A stretch of 64,000 bases of DNA from Streptosporangium sp. NBC_01495. Lineage in GTDB: Bacteria > Actinomycetota > Actinomycetes > Streptosporangiales > Streptosporangiaceae. Below the pieces are notes generated by a model. That model saw only the letters and a program-made list of their open reading frames with translations, did no database searches and was not told the DNA's origin. The translations under genes and the position numbers were made by a program. Shown here one piece after another: positions 33,220-41,106 of this stretch. How positions within the stretch are numbered: position 1 is the first letter of the stretch; every line of letters begins with the position of its first letter. Where the stretch lies: positions 8,866,001-8,930,000 of the forward strand of contig NZ_CP109430.1 of assembly GCF_036250735.1 (NCBI RefSeq). Direction: 5' to 3'.

Positions 33220-34253
33220 GGCCCTTCACCTACGAGCGCGCCACCGACCCCGGGGCCGCCGCCACCGCCCTCCTCGACGGCACCGACGCGATGTTCCTGG
33301 CCGGCGGCACCAACCTCGTGGACCTGATGAAGCTCGGCGTGGCCAGGCCGGCGAAGCTGGTGGACGTCACGCGGCTGCCGTACGACCGGATCGAGCACCG
33401 GGCCGACGGGAGTGTGCTCATCGGCGCGACGGTCCGCAACAGTGACCTGTCCGGCGACCGGGGCATCAGGGAGCGTTTCCCCGCGCTCTCCCAGGCGGTG
33501 CTGGCCGGGGCCTCCGGGCAGCTGCGGTCGATGGCCACCACCGGTGGGAACCTGCTGCAGCGCACCCGCTGCCCGTACTTCCAGGACGTCACCAAGCCGT
33601 GCAACAAGCGCGCCCCGGGGACCGGCTGCTCGGCGATCGACGGCGACCACCGCGACCTGGGGGTGATCGGCACCTCCGTGGCGTGCGTGGCCACCCACCC
33701 CTCCGACATGGCGGTGGCGATGGCCGCCCTCGACGCCGTGGTGCACATCAGGCTCGCGGGAGGCGACGAGCGGGCGGTGCCGCTCTCCCGCTTCTACCTG
33801 CTGCCCGGCGACACCCCGGACCGGGAGACGGTGCTGAAACCCGGTGACCTGATCACCGGGGTCGAGCTGCCCCCGCCCCCGGACGGCGCGGCCATGCTGT
33901 ACCGCAAGGTCCGCGACCGCTGGTCCTACGCGTTCGCGGTGGTCTCGGTCGCGGCGGTGGTCACGACCGAGGCCGGCGGTTCGCTGCGGGAGATCCGGCT
34001 GGCGCTGGGCGGGGTGGCCCCGGTGCCGTGGCGGGCCCGGCAGGCCGAGGGGATGCTGACCGGCCACAGGCCGACCAGGGCGCTGCTGCTGGCGGCCGGG
34101 GAGGCGGAGTTCGCGGCGGCGCGCCCTCTCCCGCGGAACGAGTTCAAGATCGGACTCGCCGGCGACCTGATCGCGGCGAGCGTGCGCGATCTCACAAAAC
34201 CGACGGGGTCCACGGGGTCCACGGGGAATTTCACACGGGAGGAGCGGGGATGA
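33216..34253 (+). CDS. FAD subunit of molybdenum hydroxylase with [4Fe-4S] site (PaoB/YagS-like)
   Basis: A 345-aa flavoprotein that passes electrons from the iron-sulphur subunit to the acceptor. FAD-binding segments are MFLAGGTNLVDLMKLGV and SMATTGGNLLQRTRCPYF. The insertion RCPYFQDVTKPCNKRAPGTGC, with a fourth Cys in SVACVATHPSDMA, matches the extra [4Fe-4S] cluster described for E. coli PaoB, so this is an aldehyde-oxidoreductase-type complex rather than a CO dehydrogenase. The C-terminus has a short GSTGSTG repeat. It overlaps both neighbours by ATGA. Confidence 0.94.
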   Translation: MRPFTYERATDPGAAATALLDGTDAMFLAGGTNLVDLMKLGVARPAKLVDVTRLPYDRIEHRADGSVLIGATVRNSDLSGDRGIRERFPALSQAVLAGASGQLRSMATTGGNLLQRTRCPYFQDVTKPCNKRAPGTGCSAIDGDHRDLGVIGTSVACVATHPSDMAVAMAALDAVVHIRLAGGDERAVPLSRFYLLPGDTPDRETVLKPGDLITGVELPPPPDGAAMLYRKVRDRWSYAFAVVSVAAVVTTEAGGSLREIRLALGGVAPVPWRARQAEGMLTGHRPTRALLLAAGEAEFAAARPLPRNEFKIGLAGDLIAASVRDLTKPTGSTGSTGNFTREERG

Positions 34254-36355
34254 CCACGCTCGACAAGGTGGTGGGCGGGGCACCGGCCAGGATCGAGGGA
34301 CGCGACAAGGTCACCGGCGCGGCCCGCTACGCGTACGAGTACCCCGTACCGAATGCCGTCTACGCCTGGCCGGTGCAGTCCACGATCGTCCGGGGTCGGG
34401 TGCGCGCCGTCCGCGCCGCCGCCGCGCTGGCCATGCCGGGGGTGATCGCCGTGCTGGACAGCCGCAACGTCTCCCGGCTGCGCCCCGTGCAGGACGCCGA
34501 GCTGGCCGTCCTGCAGTCGGCCGACGTCTCCTACCGAGGGCAGATCGTCGCCGCCGTGGTCGCGAACACCCTGGAGGAGGCCTGCGAGGCGGCGTCGGCG
34601 GTACGCGTGGAGTACGAGGGAGAGGAGGAGTACGACGTCGTGCTGAATCCCGATGACCCGCGCATCCTCTCACCGCGGAAGGCCAACGCGGGCTTCGCGG
34701 GGACGGTCGACTGGGGTGACGTCGAGGGCGCCCTCGCGTCGGCGCCGGTCGGCGTGGACGCCGTCTACACGACCTCGACCGAGCACGCCAGCCCGATGGA
34801 GCCGCACGCCACGATCGCGTTCTGGGAGGGCGAGAGCCTGACGCTCTACAACTCCGACCAGGCACCGTGGATGTCGGCGACCGCGATCGCCGAACTGTTC
34901 GGCCTTCCCGAGAACGCGGTGAGCGTCGTCGCGGACCACGTCGGCGGTGGTTTCGGATCGAAGGCGGTGCCGCGCCCGCCGACCGTGCTCGCCGCGCTGG
35001 CCGCCCGCGCCGTCAGACGACCGGTCAAGGTGGCGATGACCCGGCAGCAGATGTTCACGCTCGTCAGCTACCGGACGCCCACCGTGCAGCGCGTACGCCT
35101 GGGGGCCAACCGGGACGGCAAGCTGACCGCGGTGTGGCACGACTCGCTCCAGCAGAGCTCGAAGCTCGTCGAGTACACCGAGCAGACGGTCGCGGCCAGC
35201 CGCATGATGTACGCGACGCCCAACAGCCACACCGCCCACCGGCTGCTGCGACTGGACGTGCCGACCCCCTCGTGGATGCGCGCCCCCGGCGAGGCTCCGG
35301 GGATGTTCGCCCTGGAGTCGGCGATGGACGAGCTGGCGTACACCCTCGGGATGGACCCCGTCCAGCTGCGGATCGTCAACGAGCCCTCGGCCGATCCCGA
35401 GTCGGGACTCCCGTTCAGCAGCCGCAACCTGGTCGCCTGCCTGCGTGAGGGGGCGGCGCGCTTCGGCTGGGCCGGGCGCGACCCCACGCCGGGTGTCCGC
35501 GAGGAGGGCCGCCGGCTCGTCGGGACCGGTGTCGCCTCGTCGACCTACCCCGTCTTCACCATGGCCTCCACCGCGGCCGCCTACGCCGAGCCCACGGGCA
35601 GGTTCGTGGTCGAGATCGCCGCGGTCGACATCGGCACCGGGGCCCGCACCGCGCTGACCCAGGTGGCCGCCGACGAGCTCGGGGTGCCGATGGACCGGGT
35701 CACGGTCAGGGTGGGCCGCAGCGTCTTCGGTCCCGCGCCGTTCGCCGGGGGGTCCATGGGCACCTCCTCGTGGAGCTGGGCGGTGAGCAAGGCGTGCCGT
35801 GCGCTGGTCAAGGAACTCGACGAGCGGTCCGGCGTGGTCCCCCCGGAGGGGCTGGGGGCGCGGGCGGACACCACCGAGGACCTCGCCGCCTGGAAACGCT
35901 TCTCACGCCACTCGTTCGGGGCCCAGTTCGCCGAGGTCACGGTGGACGTCGACAGCGGGCAGGTCCGTGTCGAGCGGCTGCTCGGGGTCTTCGCGGCCGG
36001 CCGGATCATCAACGCCAGGACGGCGCGCTCGCAGTTCCTCGGCGGCATGACGATGGGGATCTCCATGGCCCTGCACGAGGCCCTGGAGATGGACCCCGGG
36101 TTCGGCGACTTCGTCAACCACGACCTGGCCGGCTACCACATCGCGGCGAACGCCGACGTCCGCGGGATCGAGGCCCACTGGATCGACGAGCAGGACGACG
36201 AGCTCAACCCGGTCGGCGCCAAGGGCATCGGCGAGGTGGGGATCGTCGGCACCGCCGCGGCGATCGCCAACGCCGTCTTCCACGCGACCGGCTTCCGGCA
36301 GCGCGACCTGCCGATCACCCTTGACCGGGTACGGGCGGCCATGCGCGCCCGTTGA
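34250..36355 (+). CDS. Molybdopterin-binding subunit of molybdenum hydroxylase (PaoC/YagR-like)
   Basis: A 701-aa catalytic subunit. Features: RIEGRDKVTGAARYAYEY at the start, HASPMEPHATIAFW, ADHVGGGFGSKAVPRP (cofactor loop), MRAPGEAPGMFALESAMDELA, IGTGARTALTQVAADELG, and the catalytic Glu in NPVGAKGIGEVGIVGTAAAIANAVFHATG. The closest well-known relatives oxidise aromatic or other aldehydes. GGAGGAGCGGGG precedes ATG 34250. No PaoD-type cofactor-insertion chaperone is encoded nearby. The natural substrate is unknown; the transporter operon upstream may supply it (inference). Confidence 0.94.
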   Translation: MTTLDKVVGGAPARIEGRDKVTGAARYAYEYPVPNAVYAWPVQSTIVRGRVRAVRAAAALAMPGVIAVLDSRNVSRLRPVQDAELAVLQSADVSYRGQIVAAVVANTLEEACEAASAVRVEYEGEEEYDVVLNPDDPRILSPRKANAGFAGTVDWGDVEGALASAPVGVDAVYTTSTEHASPMEPHATIAFWEGESLTLYNSDQAPWMSATAIAELFGLPENAVSVVADHVGGGFGSKAVPRPPTVLAALAARAVRRPVKVAMTRQQMFTLVSYRTPTVQRVRLGANRDGKLTAVWHDSLQQSSKLVEYTEQTVAASRMMYATPNSHTAHRLLRLDVPTPSWMRAPGEAPGMFALESAMDELAYTLGMDPVQLRIVNEPSADPESGLPFSSRNLVACLREGAARFGWAGRDPTPGVREEGRRLVGTGVASSTYPVFTMASTAAAYAEPTGRFVVEIAAVDIGTGARTALTQVAADELGVPMDRVTVRVGRSVFGPAPFAGGSMGTSSWSWAVSKACRALVKELDERSGVVPPEGLGARADTTEDLAAWKRFSRHSFGAQFAEVTVDVDSGQVRVERLLGVFAAGRIINARTARSQFLGGMTMGISMALHEALEMDPGFGDFVNHDLAGYHIAANADVRGIEAHWIDEQDDELNPVGAKGIGEVGIVGTAAAIANAVFHATGFRQRDLPITLDRVRAAMRAR

Positions 36356-36366
36356 CGGGACGCCTT

Positions 36367-36531
36367 GGCTCAGGCCAGTCCCACTCAGACCGGCCCCGCT
36401 CAAGCCGGTCCCACTCAGACCGGCCCCACTCAGACCGGCCCCACTCAGACCGGCCCCACTCAGACCGGCCCCGCTCAGACCGGCCCCACTCAAGCCAGTC
36501 CCGCTCAAGCCGATCCCCGCTCAGGCCGGGC
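36367..36531. repeat. 15-bp tandem repeat array (about 11 units)
   Basis: Units such as CACTCAGACCGGCCC, CGCTCAAGCCGGTCC and CACTCAAGCCAGTCC follow each other without gaps. The array fills the space between two convergent genes and its last unit includes the stop codon of the methyltransferase gene (minus strand). It reads through in frame as pentapeptides, but no gene is likely. Confidence 0.93.
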
Positions 36532-37306
36532 GGATGGCGCGGACCGTGGCGGTGGTGATCGGAAGGTCGAACTCGCCGCTCGCGGTCTCGGGGGTGGAGC
36601 GCAGGTAAGCCGTGACCCGGTCCGTCAGCCTGGTCCGCTCGGTCTCGGAGAGGGTCAGCACGTGCGAGTGCGTGCAGATCGTCGCCACCATCGACTCCAC
36701 GGTACGGCGCTGGCCGTGCGGGAACCGGGTGTGCTCGATCACCGGGAAGAGCGGCCCCTCCCTGAGAATCGACTCGGGCCGCCACCGGCGGAACGACACC
36801 GGGCTCTTCGAGACCTCCTTCAGGCCGTTCACCCAGGGAACCTCGTCGTCGTCGAGGTTCCACACGCCCGCCAGCACCCCGCCCGGGGCCAGGACCCGCG
36901 CTATCTCGGGCAGGGCCCGATCGAGGTCGAACCAGTGCAGTGCCTGCCCGACGAGGACCGCGTCGACCGACCCGTCCGGCAGCGGGATCTCCTCCGCCGT
37001 ACCCGCCATCGCTCGGGCGCCGGGCAGCAGGCGGCGGAGCTCGCCGAGCATGGCCGGGTCGGGTTCCACCGCGACGACGTCGGCGACGTGCCGCAGCAGC
37101 ACGGTGGTCAGCTTCCCGGTCCCCGCCGCCAGATCGAGGACCCGCAGCGGCTCGCGCCCGCGGACCGGCTCCAGGGCCCACAGCACGGCGGCGTCGGGGT
37201 AGTCGGGCCGCTCCCGCGCGTACGCCTCCGCCTCGCTGCCGAACGAGGAGGCCCGCATCGCGAGAACCTCGGGATCGACGTCCTGGAAAGGAGATGAACT
37301 GTTCAC
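36521..37306 (-). CDS. Class I SAM-dependent methyltransferase
   Basis: A 261-aa methyltransferase (about 246 aa if ATG 37258 is used). It has FGSEAEAYARERPDYPDAAV, motif I VLDLAAGTGKLTTVLL, VVAVEPDPAMLGELRRLL and LVGQALHWFDLDRALPEIARVLAPGGVLAGVWN, the pattern of yeast Tmt1/Crg1-like and UbiE-type small-molecule methyltransferases. The start is uncertain: GTG 37306 lacks a clear RBS, while ATG 37258 has GAGG at good distance. The substrate is unknown. Its 3' end lies in the 15-bp repeat array. Confidence 0.85.
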   Translation of the reverse strand: MNSSSPFQDVDPEVLAMRASSFGSEAEAYARERPDYPDAAVLWALEPVRGREPLRVLDLAAGTGKLTTVLLRHVADVVAVEPDPAMLGELRRLLPGARAMAGTAEEIPLPDGSVDAVLVGQALHWFDLDRALPEIARVLAPGGVLAGVWNLDDDEVPWVNGLKEVSKSPVSFRRWRPESILREGPLFPVIEHTRFPHGQRRTVESMVATICTHSHVLTLSETERTRLTDRVTAYLRSTPETASGEFDLPITTATVRAIRPA

Positions 37307-37465
37307 AGGCCCACGGTAGTCCGGGATCGCCGGGCCGCCGGGACCGGGGGACCGTCCGTGTGGCACGGCCGCGGTTCCCGGTGGCCCGGCGGCGTTCGCA
37401 CCGCGGCGACGGCCGGCACGGCGGTACCCGACGGCGTTCGCGCCACGCGACACCCGGTCGGCTCG

Positions 37466-38692
37466 TCAGCCTCCGCCGCGCAGCCGGTCCCGGATGGCAC
37501 ACGCCAGACCGGGGTCGTCGGCGATGACTCCGTCCACGTTGAGCCTGTACAGACGCTTCAGCCACTTCTTCACCTCTTCGGTGGCGCGTCCGCCGGAGGC
37601 GTCGCCCCTGAGGTCCGCCCGGAGCCGCGCGGCGAGCTTGCGGACCGTCGTGGCGTGGACCAGGAGCCCTTCCTCCTGGGCGTTCCTGACGAGCGCGACG
37701 GGTGACACCGGTCTCCCGTCGAGACCTCCGGGATCGCCGGGACCGATCCGCTTGGTGACCACACCGACGGCGTCGGCGTACGTGGCGACCTCCCGCAGCC
37801 CCTCCGGGGTGACCATGTCGTCGTAGGTGAGCGGGTCACCGGCGCTCGCGAGGTCGTACGGGGCGCCGGTCGCGCCGACGAACTGGACGAGCCGCAGCCG
37901 GGTGAGGGGACGCAGCCGCCTGAGGTTCCCCGGCTCGAAGGACTGGATGAACGCCGGGTCCCGCTCGTCGTCCCAGCCGTACCGCGCGAAGGTCTCCAGC
38001 AGCGGCCCCTCCAGCGGCAGCCCGATCGAGGCGAAGTAGGTGGGGAACTTCGTCTCGGCGTAGACGCCCACCCCGTGCTTCTGCGCGAGCTGGACCACCT
38101 CGTCGAGCGTCGGGATGCGCTCTATCCCGTCGTACGCGGTGTTGTCCCGCCGTTCCCTGGCGAAGCGTTCCCTGGCGCGGAGGGTGCGCAGCTCCTCCAG
38201 GGTGAAGTCCTCGGTGAACCAGCCCGTGTGCCGGATGCCGTTGATGACCTTGGAGGTCATGCGGTCGGCGAACTCGGGATGCCTGGCGATGTCGGTGGTC
38301 GCCGAGAGCTCGTTCTCGTGCCGTGCGACCAGCACGTGGTCCTTGGTCGAGACGAGGTCGGGCTCGATGTAGTCGGCGCCCATCGAGATGGCGACCGTGT
38401 AGGCGAGAAGCGTGTGCTCGGGCCGGAAGGCGCTGGCTCCGCGATGCGCGATGACGATCGGCGCGATCTCGTGGCGACCGAAATGCCTGGCCTCCGGGTT
38501 CGCCGGACGCCCGGCCGCGGAGCTCACGGACCGTCCGGCCGCGGAGCTCGCGGGCCGCCGGGCCGCCGAATCACCGGATCGTTCGTCCGCGGGGCTCGCG
38601 GATCGCGTACCCGTCGAATCGGCGTGGTGGAGGGCCCCGATCGCGGCCATTCCTATGAGTACGGCCAGCACACCGGCCCGCGCCTTGCTCAC
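37466..38692 (-). CDS. Secreted glycerophosphodiester phosphodiesterase
   Basis: A 408-aa exported hydrolase that would release glycerol-3-phosphate from glycerophosphodiesters. The signal peptide MSKARAGVLAVLIGMAAIGALHH is followed by a Ser/Ala/Arg-rich linker with AAGR repeats (about 28-70). The catalytic domain has IAPIVIAHRGASAFRPEHTLLAY (HR and E..H of the active site), GADYIEPDLVSTKDHVLVARHENEL and the TKFP-type region YAETKFPTYF, ending DGVIADDPGLACAIR. GTG 38692 follows GGGGGTACGCAG. Its promoter, RBS and signal peptide resemble those of the Gly/Arg-rich protein gene upstream. Confidence 0.92.
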   Translation of the reverse strand: MSKARAGVLAVLIGMAAIGALHHADSTGTRSASPADERSGDSAARRPASSAAGRSVSSAAGRPANPEARHFGRHEIAPIVIAHRGASAFRPEHTLLAYTVAISMGADYIEPDLVSTKDHVLVARHENELSATTDIARHPEFADRMTSKVINGIRHTGWFTEDFTLEELRTLRARERFARERRDNTAYDGIERIPTLDEVVQLAQKHGVGVYAETKFPTYFASIGLPLEGPLLETFARYGWDDERDPAFIQSFEPGNLRRLRPLTRLRLVQFVGATGAPYDLASAGDPLTYDDMVTPEGLREVATYADAVGVVTKRIGPGDPGGLDGRPVSPVALVRNAQEEGLLVHATTVRKLAARLRADLRGDASGGRATEEVKKWLKRLYRLNVDGVIADDPGLACAIRDRLRGGG

Positions 38693-39227
38693 CTGCGTAC
38701 CCCCTCGCTCCTGTTCAGCGGGGGAGACACATTCGCATAAACGGCTATACCCGGACCGGACATGCGATTAACGATCAGAAGCGATTCTCGCTGAGATAAC
38801 GCCATATGACCGCCTTGCGGGGTATTTCCCCAGATGTGTCCCGGTGTCGTAGGCAACAAAAAAAGAGTGAGCGATTAATCGCTCACTCCACTGCGAAGGA
38901 AAGGGAAACACGAGTCAACCGACGGCCGGGCGCTCTCCGCCCTCGTTCTCATCCTCGGGCCGCCGCGCGGGTCTCGGACGACGATCCGGCATCACGCGAC
39001 CTCGGACAGCGAACCGGTCCCAGACGAAGGACCGGCACCACCCCTCACCTCGGACGACGAACCGGTACCGTACGTGCCGCGGACAGCGAACCGGCCCCAG
39101 GCGGCGAGCCCGCACCGCATGCGCCCCAGACGACGAACCGGCCTCGCAGCGGTCTCACGCGCCGAATCGGCGCCGCAGCGGCTCCCGGCGACGGACCGGT
39201 CTCATGGATGTCGCGGGTGTCACCGGA
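38693..39227. other. Gap with shared promoter module, terminator and degenerate repeats
   Basis: 38693-38780 is the promoter region of the phosphodiesterase gene and is homologous to 40071-40165. 38865-38888 is a terminator. 38975-39200 holds degenerate repeats around GACGAACCGG and GACAGCGAACCGG (minus-strand transcript). A 66-codon frame ends at 38915, only 27 bp before the terminator, and could be a frame-shifted tail of the Gly/Arg-rich gene. Confidence 0.55.
38865..38888 (-). terminator. Perfect palindromic terminator
   Basis: Two 12-bp arms, GAGTGAGCGATT and AATCGCTCACTC, followed on the minus strand by TTTTTTT. This is a strong intrinsic terminator for transcription from the Gly/Arg-rich gene, although it lies 340 bp past that gene's stop. 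Confidence 0.88.
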
Positions 39228-40070
39228 TCACCGCCCGCGCCCGCCCCGTGGCCCGCCTCCCCGGCCCTGTCCGTGCCGGTGTCCGTGCTTGTGCCGGTGG
39301 TGCCGCATGCCGTGCCTGGCCCACGCCGGCCGCCCTACCTCCCGGTCCCTGTTCCGCCAGGCACCCGGCCCGTGCCGTCCGAACCCGCGGCCCCCGTGCC
39401 ATCCGGCCTCCGGGCCTCGCCGTCCGAACTCCCGGTCTTCACCGCGCCCGAACCTCCACCTCTCACCGCGCTCGCCGGCCGGGCCACGCCGTCCGACCCC
39501 GTACCGCCCGAACCCGGACTCCTCCGGCCGCCCTGACTCCCGGTCCCTCGAACGCCCGAACCCCCACCCGTCACCGCGCCCTCCGGGCCCGTTCTCCCCG
39601 TACCGCTTGAACGCCGGATCCTCCGGCCGCCCATGGTCCCAGTCGTCACCGCTCTCGGCGTCCGAGTCCGGCCGCCAGAAACCCCGGTCCCTGTGGCGTC
39701 CGAACGCCCGCCCCTCACCGCGCCCGGCCCCCGGATCACGCCGCCAGAACCCGCGATTCCCATGGCGTCCCCACCCCGGATCACGCCGACCGGCCTCCCT
39801 CGCCCTGTGCCGTCCGCCGTCCGAGTGTCTCGGCCGCCCGGATCCCCAGTTCCCCTTGCGCTCGATGGTCGTCTCCGAGCGCTCGGCCGTCCGCCCCCCG
39901 TTGCCCCAGTTCTTGGTCGTCCAGCCCCCGGCGTGCTTCGGCGTCGAGTGCGTGTGGCGCTTGGCACCCCAGCCCGCGCCTCGCTCGTGTCCCGACTTCG
40001 GGTGCTGGACCGCGCCGAGAGCGGCCACCCCTATGAGTACGACCACCACCCCGGCCCGCACGATGCTCAC
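39228..40070 (-). CDS. Secreted Gly/Arg-rich low-complexity protein
   Basis: A 280-aa protein. The signal peptide VSIVRAGVVVVLIGVAALGAVQH is nearly the same as that of the phosphodiesterase gene downstream. The mature part is highly basic and hydrophilic, dominated by Gly, Arg, Trp, Phe, His and Asp/Glu. Recurrent motifs are WGRHGNRGFWRRD, FGRHRDRGFWRPD and FGRSRDRESGR, and the tail is His/Gly-rich. It resembles no enzyme; it may bind polyanions or wall polymers. GTG 40070 is chosen from the signal peptide and RBS match (GGGGGTGTGCCCAG). The reading frame looks intact, but the low complexity makes the C-terminal end uncertain. Confidence 0.6.
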   Translation of the reverse strand: MSIVRAGVVVVLIGVAALGAVQHPKSGHERGAGWGAKRHTHSTPKHAGGWTTKNWGNGGRTAERSETTIERKGNWGSGRPRHSDGGRHRAREAGRRDPGWGRHGNRGFWRRDPGAGRGEGRAFGRHRDRGFWRPDSDAESGDDWDHGRPEDPAFKRYGENGPGGRGDGWGFGRSRDRESGRPEESGFGRYGVGRRGPAGERGERWRFGRGEDREFGRRGPEAGWHGGRGFGRHGPGAWRNRDREVGRPAWARHGMRHHRHKHGHRHGQGRGGGPRGGRGR

Positions 40071-40261
40071 CTGGGCACACCCCCGCCTTCTGATCATTCG
40101 GGGGGGTTGTCGCTTGTGAAGAACTTCCTACCCGGATTGCCGGGGAGGCTAACGATCAAAAACGGGCAACGGAGGGGCCGTGACCTGCCGATTCGCCGGG
40201 GACCGCGCCCGATCCGGGAAGTACGGCGCGCCGTGCCCGGCCCGCGGGCCGGGCAGCGCGC

Positions 40262-41095
40262 TCAGGCGCGACGGGTCTTCGACAGGGTCGCGTAAACGAT
40301 GATGTTGTCGGTGTAGTGACGGGTCTTGCTGTTGTAGACACCACCACAGGTGATCAGCCGCAGGGTCGCCTCACCGGTGTTGCCGTAGACCCGCTTGGAC
40401 GGGAAGGCCGCCTTGCTGACCTGTTCCACGCCGTCGACCGTGAACTCCGCGAGACTTCCGTCGGACCGGGAGACCTTGATCTTGTCCCCGCGCTTGATCT
40501 CCTTCAACCGGCTGAAGACGGCGGCCCCGCCCTTGGTGTTCACGTGCCCGAGAACCACCGAGGGCCCCTGCTGCCCGGGGATCGGGCCGTGCTTGTACCA
40601 GCCCGCCTGGTTGGGCCTGCTCAGCGGAGGCGTCTGGATCTCCCGCTTGGAGTCGACACCGAGCGCCATCAGCGGGGCCAGCACGCCGATCTTCGGGATG
40701 GCCAGCCGCCGGGGCGTCACACCGTCGCTCTTCAACGGCTCCGGAGGCATGATCACCGGCAGCGGCGGCGCCGCCGTGGGCGCGGCGGCCGTCAGCGGGG
40801 CGTCCAGCCCGCCCGACCCCACCTCGGGCGTCTGCCCCGCCGCGAGCTGCTGTCCGGCGGCCGGAACCTCCTGGATCTGGACGTTGCTGCCCGCCGCCTG
40901 CGGCACGGGCGGCCCGTACGGCGCGTCCTCGACCGCCGGGGCCAGGTACGCGAGCAGCCCCGCCATGATCACGGCCACCCCGCCGAGCGACCCGGCCACG
41001 AGGAGCCCGGCCATCAGCATGCTCCCCTTGGGCTTGGGAGCCGGACCGCGACCGTGGTAGGGATCGGGACCGCCCTGCGCGGGTCCTTGATACAT
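40262..41095 (-). CDS. Class F sortase (second pair)
   Basis: A 277-aa membrane transpeptidase. A Pro/Gly/Lys-rich cytoplasmic start (1-25) precedes one helix (LMAGLLVAGSLGGVAVIMAGLLAYL) and an Ala/Pro-rich stalk. The catalytic domain has RLAIPKIGVLAPLMALGVD, His in VVLGHVNTKGGAAVFSRL and Cys in LRLITCGGVYNSKTRHYTDNIIVYATLSKTRR. It is a paralogue of the sortase at 26.5-27.3 kb (same LITCGGVYN, HYTDN). ATG 41095 lies 11 bp after the surface-protein gene, so they form an operon. It is probably dedicated to that neighbour. Confidence 0.92.
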   Translation of the reverse strand: MYQGPAQGGPDPYHGRGPAPKPKGSMLMAGLLVAGSLGGVAVIMAGLLAYLAPAVEDAPYGPPVPQAAGSNVQIQEVPAAGQQLAAGQTPEVGSGGLDAPLTAAAPTAAPPLPVIMPPEPLKSDGVTPRRLAIPKIGVLAPLMALGVDSKREIQTPPLSRPNQAGWYKHGPIPGQQGPSVVLGHVNTKGGAAVFSRLKEIKRGDKIKVSRSDGSLAEFTVDGVEQVSKAAFPSKRVYGNTGEATLRLITCGGVYNSKTRHYTDNIIVYATLSKTRRA

Positions 41096-41106
41096 CCGGC
41101 GCCTCC

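Noticed and set aside
36315..37565. Minus-strand frame ending in pentapeptide repeats (SEWGR type)
   Set aside because: The repeats are only the 15-bp DNA array read in frame; the rest is a shadow of the methyltransferase gene.
39204..40119. Several plus-strand frames opposite the Gly/Arg-rich protein, rich in Pro
   Set aside because: They are complements of Gly/Arg codons. Only the minus-strand frame has a signal peptide, RBS and promoter homologous to the neighbouring gene.
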